Notes under the pieces: generated by a model
Database searches by the model: none
The model's input: the letters and a program-made list of their open reading frames with translations, nothing else
What the model was told of the DNA's origin: nothing
In this document: one piece after another, positions 10,913 to 24,040 of the stretch
Numbering within the stretch: the stretch's first letter is position 1
Layout: each line of letters opens with the position of its first letter
Source of the DNA: Omphalotus guepiniiformis
Lineage: Eukaryota > Basidiomycota > Agaricomycetes > Agaricales > Omphalotaceae
Length of the DNA stretch: 64,000 nucleotides
Direction of reading: 5' to 3'
NCBI GenBank assembly: GCA_028554645.1
Contig: JAQOOI010000015.1
Location: 372,001 to 436,000, forward strand
Translations under genes and position numbers: made by a program

Positions 10913-13325
10913 CAGAGCACTATTTATCACTGTATGCATTGATATCTGCTCCAACAGAGAGAAGCATCTCCACAATGGACTTGTGTCCAGAGTGAGCAGC
11001 AGCTGCAAGAGCAGAGCTCCATTGGTCACTGTATGCATTCACATCTGCCCCAGCAGAGAGAAGCATCCCCACAATGGACTTGTGTCCATAGTGAGCAGCA
11101 GCTGCAAGAGCAGAGCTCCATTGGTCACTATATTCATTCACATCTGCTCCAGCAGACAGAAGCATCTCCACAATGGACTTGTGTCCAGAGTGAGCAGCAG
11201 CTGCAAGAGCAGAGCTTCAATTATCACTGTATGCATTGATATCTGCTCCAGCAGAGAGAAGCATCTCCACAATGGACTTGTGTCCAGAGTAAGCAGCAGC
11301 TTGAAGAGCAGAGCAACATCTATCACATGCATTGATATCTGCTCCAGCAGAAAGAAGCATCTCCACAATGGACTTGTCTCCAGAGCGAGTGGCAGCTGCA
11401 AGAGCAGAGCAATATCTACCACATGCATTGATATTTGCTCCAGCAGAGAGAAGCATCTCCACAATGGACTTGTGTCCAGAGTAAGCAGCAGCTTGAAGAG
11501 CAGAGCAACATCTATCACATGCATTGAAATCTGCTCCAGCAGATAGAAGCATCTCCACAATGGACTTGTTCCCAGAGTGAGCAGTAGCTGCAAGAGCAGA
11601 GCCCCATTGATCACTATATGCATTGATATCTGCTCCCTTCTTAATCAATTTTTCTACAATTTGTTGAATACCTAGGTATGCTGCAACAGTTAGAGGGTGT
11701 TCTGCATTCTATTGAGTGAGATCTTCTGGTCTCTGTTTCTGTTCCCTATTTGACATACCCAGCTTCATCCAGTGGAGATATGCAGGATTATTATTATCCA
11801 GTAATCTCCCTGCAATCTGGACAGTTTGCTGGTTCAGACTCTTTACAGATAACACATGCTCTGTCCAATATTCAGCAGCATAACTTGCTAGAGGGAAATT
11901 CTCTTTGGATACAAGTTTTCTGCAGAACTGATGAGCATTGAAACCACAGTGAAGCAGATAGATAAGGCAAGTTTGAGCAACAACATTATGTGCCAGCTGT
12001 TCATCAATCTGAAAGAAAGTTGTTGATTGAAATTTTATGCAATCATTTATCAAGAATTCTTTCACAGAGTGATGAGCCAACTGTACAACTCCATGCTCTG
12101 CAACCACCAGTGCAGTGTCCACAATTTTGTGAAGCTTTTCTTCAAGAGCTTCATTTCGGTATTTAGATTGGAATGAACTGCTCTGTAGATCAGTTGCTAA
12201 TATCTCCTTCAATTCCTTGAGTGATATAGGCCTTTTGGAAAATGTAAGCCATTCAAAGATATGCTTTGCATCTTGCTTATGCACTTCAGCAATATATGAG
12301 ATCTTCTCAATATAGGTTGCTTCAAGAGTAGGTGGAAGTTTCTTCAATGTGATTTCCACTACCTGTGGTGTTCCACATTGTCTTAGTGTGGCCATTTGAC
12401 AGTCTACCCATCTAAATCTGTACTATGTTAGTATAATCAATAAAATAAAAGATATAAGTGTCTTACTGTCCATCAGCTTCATCCATCAAGACCTGTCTCA
12501 CCTCCTCTTGCATCCCAGTCTGAAGTTCAAGCATTGGAATCTGAGCATCAAGATACTTGCTAATATCCAGGCTGGTAATATCAGACTGCAGCAAGATGAT
12601 AATGTTTTCCATAAAATGTGTCTTCAAGGAGTGTCTGCTAGTGGCTAGTATGTACACCTTGTCCATTTCAAGCAGACTCTGAATTAAGTTAAGAACTTCA
12701 TGTTGTGTTGATTCCTCACATTCATCTATGGCATTCATCATAATGTAGACTGGATTCGCAGATGATTGAGAAACAAGCATTTGCTGAAGGGCTTTCCTTA
12801 GATCAGATAGTTCTGGTTCTAGCCTGCCATCTTTGCATTTCTTATACAGCTCTTGCATCTCAGATGATACTCCATGAGAATGCCAAGTTATTTGAGCCAA
12901 AAGAGATGAGAGAACTGCTCTATAAGTATAAGTCTGCTTTGACTTATCACAAGAATCAAAGTAGTGGTAGAGTGGAGATAGCATTGCACTAGACAGTGTG
13001 GATTGAAGGTCTTGAATAGATATAGTGCCTGAATTAATCTTTAGACACTTTGCTAGAATATTAGACTTAAAAGATATTCTTACAATAGAAATGTCTTTCC
13101 AGTACCAACTATATAATACTTAGTAAATATCAAAAGACAGTGAGCCATTGATTGATACTTGCCTTTGCCTTGCAACCATAGTAGTCTGCCATTTGCTTTC
13201 CATTCAACATATCTTGAATCATGAAGTAGCCAAGTGCCAGTGTTTAGCACTATCTTGTCTCTTATAGCAGTGCTGAAACTCTGATGCTTTGAGCCATTGT
13301 TGAATATTGGTCCGGTCAGGTGCTA

Positions 13326-16300
13326 AGATAACAAGGTTAGAATAGAAAGTCACTTCTTGTTTACCCATGTTATCAGACTTTCATACCAGTGACATAATTC
13401 ATATAAATATCTCCAGCAGCAGTTACAAATTCGTAGTGTAACGAAGAATTCGTTTTTATGTGTGCACCGTTCAGCCAGTTTTGGCCCCTCAACCGGGCCT
13501 CCGATTGCATTGGTAATTATTACTCATTGTCACTTAGTCATCTCGTGTTGGCCATGGACCGGCCATTTTGGCCCGATGGTAAGCCCGATTTGGCTTAACT
13601 CCTGAAACCCGATTTGGCTTGCACTTAAACCAAATGTAGAATTATGACACATAAGTATTATGTGAGCCCGGATGCCCCTGCTTTGACCGTAAAAACACAA
13701 ATGTGACCGGAAATTCTTGTCTGCCAGCACTTTCAGAGGGAGGAAGATACTTTTACATTATCCAAGAAGCCAAATATGACTGCTTATTGATTAAAACTAC
13801 TGGGTTTGAATTTCAAGGTTTAATTAAATCATTTTGAACCAATATTGAACATACTTAATGAGCAGAACACCATGCTCTGCATGCACCAGAAACTAAATAG
13901 CTTCTAGTGTGATACAGCACATAGCCTTAGAAGAGAATCAAAGTAGCTCAAGAAGTCTCAAATGAATATCACAGTTGAAAGTTCCAGTATATCTATATTC
14001 AATACTTACTTCACACTGCAATTCAGAAAACTTTGGGTATAGACTCAGACTCCTGTTGGAATCTCTTTCTATGGCTGGTATATTCTGTTTAACAACCAGT
14101 CACATATCCCAATCACATATCCCAGTTTGCAATTGCAGTCAATCTCCTCAGAAAATTGTGTTTCTTTAAGATTTCCTGAAATAAATTCAGAAAAATTCAA
14201 ATTCACTTCACCAAGGCCATAAGCTGTGTATATAGATATTATTCAATGCTTGAAACTCCTACTTGTGAGTTCCATATGACAGTGCAAGAACTAGATGTGC
14301 AGAGGAATTGAACCTAGCACTAGTATGAGGAAAAATTACATAACAAAAGTAACACACTAGACACATAGGCTAAAGTAGCTTACATATATAAACTGTATCA
14401 AGACATAATGATATACTTTTTGATTCCTCCAAACTGGTTGCAGACATCATGCTAGAGCCTGATAATCAGGACCTTATGCTGGCTTCTATTCTTCTCATCA
14501 GGTCCCTGTTGTTTTTCAACTCCTTTTCCCTGTAAGCAGACAGAATACAAAATATAGCAAACATGGCCCTTTTCCCCAGTGCTCTTGATGATCTGGTAAC
14601 TATACCTTGTTTATTCAAGAACTCTGGACTTGACATTGTCAGGCATTGACAAAGTTTGAAGTAAAATCAGTTAAATATTATAATTCTCTATATAGCAAGC
14701 CTTATAACACACTATGATTCTTATTCTTGATTCTTGTAAAAGTAAAAATCAGATTGTCAGAACCTTGTAGTATGCACTATACATGAACAGTTATTGTTTC
14801 CATATACATAAACATATATAATGGCAGAACTTTCTGGGAAAAGGAGAAAACCCATGGAACATTCCAGTACCATCCATACTCACTGCTTTAGTGTAATGAT
14901 TGAACAGTGTAGTAGAACAATACAGAATGTCCTGCAAGATTGTGCAGGCTTGTAGGATAAGGTAGAATATTCCACCTAGTTCTTAGAACATTTCCAAATG
15001 TGTTTTTCAGAAATAGTATATAAAGGCCGTTTCTGGGCCTGAAAAATCCAATCCTTAACCTTTACCTCTAACCACCATCAGTATAAGTTTTATTTCTCAA
15101 GCTTACTGTAGAAGCACTACAGTCTATTTTCCGATTAGAAGTTTACTCTGACAGTAAATTCTAATACCATTTGTCTGTTAAGTTCATTGAACAAGGTTTC
15201 TCTGAACTAAGTTCTAGTATCACCTGGATCCACATTTCTGTTTCTGGGTATCAGAAGTCTATTAGGGCAGTAGATTCTGGCATAGCCATTTCCCATTCCT
15301 GCAAGTATTATTAGTTTAGTGAACAAGAGGGTCACTAAGCCACTTTGAATATCAGAAACATCTGGTTCCTCAAGCTATTACTTTTCTGAATAGAACCAAA
15401 GAGGTATCCATCAGTAAAGTTCTTTCTTCTAGTCTCTCAAGTTTCAAGTTTTCAGTGTTCTCAAGTTTTTGATCTTAGTCCAGCATTTCTGTTTACTACA
15501 TATTTTGTATTGACATTCATATTACTCCTGATTCACTTTTTAGTTAGATTATTGCATTTGTATTGTTTGCTATAACCTTCTTGTTGATCTTATATACTTT
15601 CCAGAACTCACAGGTATAGGCAATTAAAGATAAGTTCCCTTCCTACCTGTGGATTTACTGCAAACACACAGTAGTCTGACAGCATTCAATTGGCCTTTAC
15701 AGGAGCATGCAATAAAGTGTTGAACCATCTAATTGCCAGCAGGACACTTGAGCCCAAGAGAGAAAGAAAAAAAAAACTGAAGAATATTATAAGAACCACC
15801 CACAGAATTTGTACCTGCTGGCATCCTTGGATGCAGGCTGACACCCCAAGTATTAAAGATACCACCACTAATATTCACATTAGAGCTGTGACTAGATAGT
15901 ATTGTCAACATTCCTGTTCAGATCTCAAACTTCCTGCTTTTACCTGAATTGATTTGCCATATTGAATTGCAATGAGCCAGATGCATAGCTTGCTCCTGTT
16001 GTTTGCCTCTATTGTTGTACTAATATTGAATGATACATCCAATGTGATAAATTGTTACACACCTTTCATTGTTCTTTTGAATGGAGGGTCTTTTAAACCA
16101 TTTCAGAAAACGACCAGCAGACAACTGCGCCATGGTGGGAGTAGAAAAAGAGCAATTCATTATCGAGATCAATCACTTCCATCTCACCTGCTTACCAATG
16201 CACGTGGTTTTGATTATCGATGGCTGCAGCTACTATTTCCAGATGATACTATACATAGTGACCAACCTCATGATCAGTACCACCTCCTCGTATCCACCTA

Positions 16301-16579
16301 TCCCCCAATATGTGACATATCTGTCACTGCAGATAGGTGTATGAGACTCCACAACGATACTATTGCCATTTATATGTACAAATTCATTCCTGCGTTTGTG
16401 TTCTATACGTGTACATATTTCCCAGGCAAGTAGAATACATCAGCAGCAGTGTAGCTGCGTAACTGGATAGCTTAACGTGATTGAACAGACTAATTACAAT
16501 GGACAAGCTTTTTACTTGGGACCTGACAACATCACGACTAAGAAAGCAATAAGCTAGTTAGATGTAGTAGTATAACTCA
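13326..16579. other. Long AT-rich region without a recognisable gene
   Basis: About 3.2 kb with few CpG sites and only short, unstructured open frames. A TATATAAAGG box at about 15,017-15,026 followed by C/T-rich text and many short imperfect motifs is reminiscent of a retroelement LTR, but I could not find paired ends or a target duplication. Treat as decayed mobile DNA at best. Confidence 0.4.
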
Positions 16580-19500
16580 CGTATTGACTACTTGAGCCCA
16601 CCAAAACGAACTTGTCGTATGATCCAATCTCCAGCGTACGAGCGACAATATTAGGCTCCCACACATAAGACCGTATGTGTGTCATTTGCCATCTCGATCT
16701 AGAAGTAAGGAGGGAAAGGAGATGAGTAAGGCATCAAAGCAATAACTTGAAAGAATAAATGGACGACCAACCCCCGCTGGCAGTCGTTCTGACACGAGAA
16801 CGAAATGACGCAACCCAACCAATGGCATTTGAAGCAATGATGAAACAAACAAAAAACAAAGCACACAATCGACTCACCTTCCTCGCTCCTAAGAAATGTC
16901 ACAACAACGACCACAGACCCAAAAATCTCCTCCCCTGACGATTTGCATACCGGGTTACACTCCGCGAAAGTTGTAGGCTGCAACGAACCTCTTCGTGCCA
17001 TGTCACGAGCCGCTAGTGTAGATTGTCACACCCAGGGTTTTTCCAGACGTAGAAATAGTATGCGCTGTGGAGTGCTAGGTCGTGGGGTCAGCAGAAGGAA
17101 AGGGAAAATAAAGGAGAGGACAGTCACCATGTGCATTTCATTGCGCGTTTAATGTTCGAGGTGCGTGGTGCGTGTCGAGTGAAGTCGTCAGACAGCCCAC
17201 CGGCAGCAGCGTAAAGACCTTTCACAAGCTTGGCGAAGCAGCGAAGAATCTTGGGTAGATCGTAGACACAGATTCTTGAGCCCAGCTGGATTTCAGCCTG
17301 ATTGATAATGAGATGAGAGCAGCGATTGACAGGTAAAGCAGAAGAGACTTACAGCTACGATACGAGCAAAGAGGAAAACAGTGCAAATGACTGGTCAGAA
17401 CCGAATGCGAACGAAATGACGAGGCGAAACTCACAAGGTCCCCTTAACAGTCCACTTCACAGCCCTGCTCCAAATATGCGTTGCAAAAAGATGATGTTCG
17501 GACTGTCACTACCGAGCTCGAGCGTGACGACGTTGGGAGAATCGACCTAGTGGAGGCTCCATGAAACGCGCCCTTGGTGATGTGCGGGTGAGACACGACG
17601 GTGAGGCCTAGGATGTGGGTGGACGACAGTGAATATATGCACTTGGGTAGAAGACGAAGGACGAGGAGACACGTACTGTATCGAAACGTGCAATGACACC
17701 AAAACGCTTGTTTTCTCCGAGTTTCGTCTCGTTGGGCTGTATGCTTTCATATACAAGGATCGATGGGCTATTCCGTCATGTGAATTGAAGTGACCCACTT
17801 ATCTGAAGCGCAATGTCACTGTATGTACTGCTTGCGACCATCACAATCAGGCTACTGCTCACCGCTTTTAGAAGACAGGCTTCGCTGATCATGGCACATC
17901 AACTTCTCCTCAAAACATACTCATTCTGAGCATCTTGAATCAGCTGTCGAAATGAATGGCATATGGTTGGCGAGAAGTCCACGGCAGGATTTTGCATTCG
18001 ACCTTCGGTTCAGCTCAGTTCGCAGATTACATATAGCGTACCTTCATTCGAATTAGGCTCCGTGAGTCCGGATTGTTCAACTTTTGTCAAATTTAGGGTA
18101 CTCCCTTGCTGAATATTTAGGACCAAGCAAAGGATATATCTTCAAGTTACTCATGATGTGAATATTTAGCCTCGGGCAAGAAAATATGCAAGAAAATGCC
18201 GGTTCTCTATATGTAGCTGAGCTGAGCCTTCAGGTGTCCGCTGTCGGGCCGGGATGTACGCCGAAGATTACTTATTCAATCTCAGCTCCGCGCCCTTCCG
18301 GCAAGACCCTCCACTCTTGGCCTTGGGCAAGACCAAGAATCATTGACATCTTTCTTGTCCAGCTCGCATATACGAGCTCCAGTCGAGCCGGGAGAGGTGG
18401 TACTTATACGGAACTTGTACTAAATGTTATTATGTCTGCCTCTATTACGTATACGAAAAATTGTTCCTGCGAAGCGCATCGCCGACTGTGCCGGTCTCCG
18501 TCCAAGCCCTCCGCAACCTCCGCAGGCGCTCTATGCTAGTTTATCCACCGGAAGCCTCTTCGCATGTATCGCTGATATTTACCCTCTTTTATTTCTGATT
18601 TCCTTTCTACAGGCTCCACCCTTATTATACAGGTCTTGAAGGGCCTTAATACCTACTATGCAACTCAGTGCTCACTGAACTGTATCTACCACGTCTCTTC
18701 ATTCTGTCTTGTAATAGTGTATATTTAATCTTTACGGGGGCCAGGATCTTTAACAATGCATCACATAAAGTAAGTACCTACAGGCGCTGTATAGTTATTA
18801 TTCACCTTCACCATTTCGCTGGACAAATTATATCTAAGTAGGTGCACGTGCCAAACTGAACCGAACGACGAAGCGACCATGCGAATGCAAATCCTGCCGT
18901 GGACTTCCCGCCAACGTCAAGGGCATGTAGATGTGGACCGTTTCTAAACCCATTGGCAGATACTAGCATGGCGATAGACTGCTGGTAGTATGAAACTACA
19001 GAGGCGCCAGTGCAGTGCATTGTATATCTATTAATGGGCGCAGATGGTACTTGATAATGCATTCGATCCGTATCATATTCTAGCTCCGCTACATCTTCTA
19101 TATAGAGACCATTATTTAGTGCCAAAAGTGTTGCACGAACTGCTTACAGATAGATATCCCCGTGTTCCTCGAGTCAAACACATTTAACACAGAAGCTGTT
19201 ACAAACCTGTACCAGGTGTCAACTTGATACTGATCATCACAACCAGTACTGCACTACTGCACCGAATAGAAGAACATAAATAAGTAGGATCTGGTGAACG
19301 TGCGGTTCCTAAAATAAACCATCCTAGCTTACCAAAGGAGCGTCTTGCTTTCGTTTCATTTTTGTGCCTGATTCGAGGACAAAGTGCATGTCCTTGCTAG
19401 TGTCCGTGGTGATCCTTCCACAGGTCATGATCTCCTGCGGTGATTGCCAGCGGATGGTCTAGTAAACATTGAGAAAAACCCCAAGACGCGCAATTCTGGA

Positions 19501-19990
19501 AAGACTTACGAGAAGGAATACATATACACCATGAATTTTATCAGCACAACTTTCCAACACAACAATGTGTCCTGCTATGCTTCTCTGTGTTCCTATTTAT
19601 ACACCGTAAGTAATTAATTCGCAAACCTTGCTGGCATAGGACATTCCACTCACCCGACTCAAACCTCCGCCAGCTCACTCGTCCTAATCCTTCAGCGCTG
19701 CGAGCTTCCCCAGCATCAGCCCTCTGTCGTTACCGGAAACTTTGATCATTCAAGTTTCTTGAATGCTAGACGAGTACACTTCCAATGAGTTTATAGACAA
19801 ACAAGAAAAAAATGGGATATGTACCTTTCGCGCAGCTGCAGCCTCAACGGCGATATCGACATCTTTGTGTATTCCTCCGCTCACTGACGTGATCGCCGCT
19901 CTTGCCTGTAGATGAATTGACGACACTGTAACATACACGAATGAATCGCCCAGTAAATGGAGAAGAATGGAGATGCGTAGGAAACGTACT
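16580..19990 (-). pseudogene. Aldehyde dehydrogenase pseudogene, fragmented
   Basis: On the minus strand the pieces of an NAD(P)-dependent ALDH appear in the right order but in different frames. They are ITSVSGGIHKDVDIAVEAAA (19,826-19,900), SGNDRGLMLGKLAALKD then a stop (19,689-19,738), VVSHPHITKGAFHGASTRSI (17,540-17,605, normally the FTGST region), VTLELGSDSPNIIF (17,486-17,528, normally VTLELGGKSPNI), GSRICVYDLPKILRCFAKL (17,212-17,285, after the lost catalytic Cys region), GEEIFGSVVVVVTFL (16,880-16,975) and IEMANDTHTVLCVGA (16,655-16,700). The cofactor-binding centre between the second and third pieces is missing or replaced by ~1.85 kb of unrelated sequence. Several frameshifts and stops exclude a working enzyme. 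Confidence 0.75.
17810..19660. other. Unassigned 1.85 kb inside the ALDH pseudogene
   Basis: This stretch separates the N-terminal and central ALDH fragments and shows no ALDH motif or other gene. It is either an old insertion or ALDH coding sequence decayed beyond recognition. A GT...AG-bounded open segment near 19,330-19,450 (minus) reads TIRWQSPQEIMTCGRI but matches nothing I know. Confidence 0.4.
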
Positions 19991-20328
19991 TGAGCTCGAC
20001 CGCTGTTTCTCCATCCCGCCATTTCCATATGACAGAATATCACGTATATCAAGCTTCGAGGGCGATGGACATGGCGCATAAGTCAGAGTTCGACATTTTT
20101 TCCCGACTTTCGGTAAGGTGGAGTGGTAAGAGCAAGAGATGCGTTGTACGAACGACGGGCGTGTGACAACGACGCAGGACATGTAAAGAAATTAGTGGTT
20201 GAACGTCGAAATCTTTTAATTCTCAAGCCAAGGTCAAGAAACCCTAAGTCTTGTTCCTTATTTCGTGGAACAAGGCCAATTTTACGCGTTATATAGGCGA
20301 TTGTCATTCGATCGGCGATAAAGAAAGA

Positions 20329-23100
20329 AACGAAAGTGATAAAGATACAGCAGAGCTAGTCGATACAGAGGATGTTTTCGAACGAGACACGTAGTAATGA
20401 GACGAGAAAGGGAACGTGGAAACACAGATTGTGTTCTAATGAATGGGAGGGAGGGGGCGAGGACATTCCGTGACCCAATGGATCTCATGAGCGAAGAACG
20501 CCCCAAGCAGCGATACCTACTGCTGCTCCGAGGAGTACAAGAACGATGAGGGCGACAAGGCATCTCCGTGCCCATTTCACTTCCGTCTTGCGCAACTGTG
20601 CGATGATGTGCTGACGTTCAGCTTCTGTCTTTTCGGGTAGCCAAGCATCTGGCAAAGACGATGATGAGGCGTCTGGTGCGTGAAGTGGTGATAGTAGAAT
20701 GAAGGCTCCCATGATCCAAAATGGAGGGAATACTACAAGAAAACACGAAAGGTCAGCAATCTGTTAAAAGCAGTGCGAAAGATACGAATACTCACAGAAT
20801 CCGAATTTGAAAAGGTACATGGCAAGCGTAACAGGATCACTCTGGCGCTGCTCGTACGCTGGAGGTTCAGCATAAGGTGGTGGTGCGACGTCCGAGTCCA
20901 GAGGTAGACGACGGTCGTGACGACTCTCGCTAGTCGAAGTCATAGAGAGTGTGTATCCAAAAGATTCGTCCATTGGGTTCATAGGTAATTGGGTAGATTG
21001 GCATCGGTATTCATGGGTAAAAGCCGTTAAAGGTATGAGAGGACTCGGAGAAGCTGCGAAAGCCTGGCTGGAAGACGACTCGGCTGCTGAAGACATTGTT
21101 ATTGGTGAGATTGTTCAAGAAGTGAAGTCAACGAATAAGCTGTGAAGCTAATAGTCACTTAAAATCGAATGATGGGTTTCATGGTGAAGTATCGACGAGA
21201 CATTTATATACGAGTTGAAATTTGGAAGTACGAGAGCAATTCGGTCGCAACTGACGCTGCAGAGTTGAAAATTGCTATAAAAGGCGATTTTAGGGAGGAC
21301 AAAGAGATAAGAACAACGTTGCCAAGGACGTAACCGGAACCAATCGTCGAATAACAAGTCTTTTCATGCATAATTGCAATTTTCAAGATGAGAATAAGCT
21401 GATAATAAGTATCGTAGTCGTGCTATTTTACAGAACTAAGTAAGTACAGTGCGCTAACAGTACAATCTACAGATACAACGTATACTATATGGTACCACTC
21501 TTGGATCACCTCTGGGCTCAATCACATCCGAGTCGCGATCTCTTGGACTCCCGCACCTCGCTCTGGGACGCCCCTAACTCGCTCTGGGATACCCGTAACT
21601 CGCTCTTGGACTCCTGTAATTCGCTGCTCTGTACGTCGCTGCTCAACGTCTTCCGCTTCAAACTACTCCCTGGCTTGTCGGAAACCGTTGGAACCGCAGG
21701 AAACACTGAGTCGGGGTATTTCATCTCGTTCTTTATGTGCACGCAGTCCTCTTCAGGCCAGTTGTCAGAGTCAATGGCCTCCTGGAAGCGCTTCATCATC
21801 CAAACTGAGTTGAGCTTTCCCTTGCGAATGAACCCCGTCTCATCTGTCGCCTCCAGCTCTTGGCGTTCCTGACCGGAGGCAGCATCATATTCCCTCTTCC
21901 GCTTGTCGATCAACTCTTGCGAGAAAGCTTTTTTCTTCTCATACCGGATTGTGAAGACGATCTCGAGATCACGCACTAAGTCTCGGAGCGCAGTCGGAGG
22001 AAGTTTGGCACCGTGAGCCATGGACTTGCTCATGATATGATCTCTCTTGAATGTGCCACCTTCAACGCCTCCCGGAGCATTGGAATTTGGGACAGCATAG
22101 TCATAGACCTCGCGTATTGTGTTTCCCAACTCCTCGCTCGACATACCATTCTTGGTGTACCGAAGTATTATCCAAGATAAGACGTGGAAGAAGCTTTCAA
22201 GGTCATCCTCAAGTTCTGGGAACACAGGGCCCAGGACATGCTGAGGTTGTAAGAGAAGCCGAGCCGCAATGAATTGCCAGGTGCCCTGAAAGAGTGAACA
22301 ATTCATGCCGGGCCATCATAGGGACAAACGATGAAGACGTACCGTGCGTATAAATTGACGTGCTCCCTTTCCGAGGTCTGCCACCGGCTTCGAGAGATCC
22401 CAATCAATCAGATATCCACGCCCATCCTTCCCAATCAAAATATTTCCCGTACTGATGTCGCGATGCAAGATCTTGGCATTTTCATAAGCCTCATGATGCG
22501 CTAAGAATGTTTTCGTCAGAAACAGAGGAAATAGGAAGCAGCATATACTCACCTTGCATGGCATCTTTCATAGCACGAACCATCGTACGGGTGTTGTCGA
22601 AGTGAGTGAGGTCTTTACCCACATCTTCAAGCAGCAGTCGATAATGTTGATGCTGACGGAGGGGTTTACGATCTTTTTCAATAACGACGTCGCAAGTTTC
22701 AGTGTGATGGTGAGGAAGAGGAATGTCGCCGGCTTGATGACATTCTGGGATATTGTTCACTTCCGCTGTCCGCAGCTTCTCATAGATGTCACCTTCCTTC
22801 ACCATATCTTCCCCAACGACACGCCATGTATCCTTCAAAAGAACGCATCGCTTCTTCACCGGATACCAGACCGGTATACAACGAGTGCAACGGCCAGTAA
22901 GAGCACTTCGACCGCGGAACCGTGGGTGGCTACCATAGCAGTAATTCACCTCATCCTTCTTCGTGTCATCGTAGACAGCGAACTTCCATATAGGAGCCGT
23001 GGGGCTCAACCCAAGTTCCTTTCGAGCTTGTGCGACCTGCTCTGCATCTGCCTCACCAGGAATCGTGACTGTCTCGTCCAAACCGCGAGTGGCATCCGAT
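20329..23100 (-). repeat. Arm 2 of the ~2.77 kb inverted duplication
   Basis: Reverse complement of 1-2,773. It holds the membrane-protein gene copy B and the 3' three-quarters of FunK1 copy B. Homology beyond 23,100 cannot be checked because arm 1 leaves the window there. Confidence 0.9.
20485..21096 (-). CDS. Small two-helix fungal membrane protein, copy B
   Basis: Exons 20,796-21,096 and 20,485-20,732 give 182 aa, with the same intron position as copy A. The second exon protein is the same as in copy A, with both hydrophobic segments and the KWARRC basic stretch. The first exon has substitutions (FSQV to SSQA, and an extra HDR before RLPLDSD). The PPPYAEPPAYE motif is kept. Start and stop are equivalent to copy A, so both copies look functional. 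Confidence 0.8.
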
Positions 23101-24040
23101 GCTCGACTGAATCGCCAAAGGAAATCTGCAAAGAGTTTCGCTCCCTCGACAGTGCTAATGTTGAATTTCTGGGTGACCACTGCACCAGACCGATCCCAAC
23201 GTATAAGCCTGACCCATTGCTTCTGAATGAACACTGTGAACAGGTGCGTGCGATACTGCTGTGAGAATTGGGCGATGGCATAGCAGGTGATTTGTCCTCG
23301 CGTCGCTCGTGCGGCGTCGGTGGTGTGCACGAAGGGTGAATCATCCCGGCGAACGTCAGCGAATGGGTCATCATATCCATGGAACTTGACCTCAAAATGT
23401 GTCTGCGCAAGAGACATATCCGTTGGCCGCGTTCTTCCTGAATTTACCTTATACATCGTGATATCCGGCTTTACTTCATCCTGGTCCGGTCCAGCATTCA
23501 CTGTGTCTGCATTTTTAGAGGTCTCGACGAGCTCCATTCGACCATCACAAAACGTCTCGAGTGCATCAAGCTATAATAGGGCGATTAGCAACTCTTACAA
23601 TACCTTTAAGAAGAAGGACTGACCAGAATCGGATACATCTCTAGTTCAGTTTTCACCGCGTTGAGTTTCAAAAGTCCATCGAGTGAGCTCTTCTTCTCAT
23701 CCCATGGAACTGGTCCAGCTTCCGGGAAATAATGATCGACAAAATCTGTCGCTAACATAGGCCCCAGAGTGTTATAGTTGATATCAGCAGCGTAAACTTT
23801 TAGCCGCTGATCGCGTGGCAATGGAGTTGTTGTGTTAGGACCAAGGCTAGAATATATGCTCCTTATAGGCGTAGTTTGGTCAGGTAAAGCAGGACCTGGT
23901 GGAGGAGTTGAGGGACGCGGTGGTACTGTTGCTCCTTTCGCTATGGATGAAGCAGGTAAGGCCAATCGTTTCGAGGGAAAATAGTCGACGCCCGAACGAA
24001 AAACGGAGTATCTGAATTTCTTTGAGTTAGCAGATGACAT
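21518..24040 (-). CDS. FunK1-type fungal protein kinase, copy B (complete)
   Basis: Four exons on the minus strand (23,624-24,040; 22,553-23,570; 22,343-22,500; 21,518-22,285) with GT-AG introns in phase give about 786 aa. The first exon begins MSSANSKKFRYSVFRSG and ends YPIL before the intron. The second carries the regulatory N-lobe region (FKVKFH-like block, RFRGRSALTGRCTRCIPVW). The third has HRDISTGNILIGKDGRGYLI and DWDLSKP. The last has the LEDDLESFFHVLSWIILRY block and the Ser/Glu repeat tail. This is the only complete FunK1 gene in the window. FunK1 proteins are Ser/Thr-kinase-like and fungal-specific; the role of this one is unknown. Confidence 0.9.

Larger units (their letters stand above)
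10275..11645 (-). repeat. Tandem ankyrin-repeat array (~99 bp units)
   Basis: About ten near-identical 93-99 bp units, each encoding a 31-33 residue ankyrin repeat of the form SALxAAAxSGHKSIVEMLLSAGADxNA. The array is interrupted by the TRIM-like element. The very high similarity between units suggests recent unit amplification or homogenisation. Confidence 0.85.
10266..13325 (-). pseudogene. NACHT-ankyrin NTPase gene, broken
   Basis: Read on the minus strand. Around 13,165-13,320 are fragments of the pre-NACHT region (WLLHDSRYVEWKANGRLLWL). After an intron that appears to start GC rather than GT comes the P-loop GTGKT (about 13,083-13,108). Then comes the Walker B-like strand VYIMMNAIDECEE and the sensor ILATSRHS (12,463-12,984). 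Exon 11,709-12,395 continues the helical part. Ankyrin repeats (GHKSIVEMLLSAGADIN) follow down to 10,266. It is broken by at least a TAG at 11,709-11,711, a TGG-to-TGA change near 11,215-11,219, and a TRIM-like insertion at 10,444-10,912. Such NACHT-ankyrin proteins are candidates for fungal allorecognition or immunity receptors, a role inferred here from family only. Confidence 0.8.

Noticed and set aside
15001..15730. Solo LTR
   Set aside because: TATA box and general look are suggestive, but no matching ends or target duplication could be found.
15686..16433. Several 60-150 codon frames between 15,690 and 16,440
   Set aside because: AT-rich, overlapping on both strands, no motif, no splice logic.
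18186..19125. Coding genes between 18,186 and 19,125
   Set aside because: Open frames are short, without family resemblance, and sit in the unassigned interior of the ALDH pseudogene.
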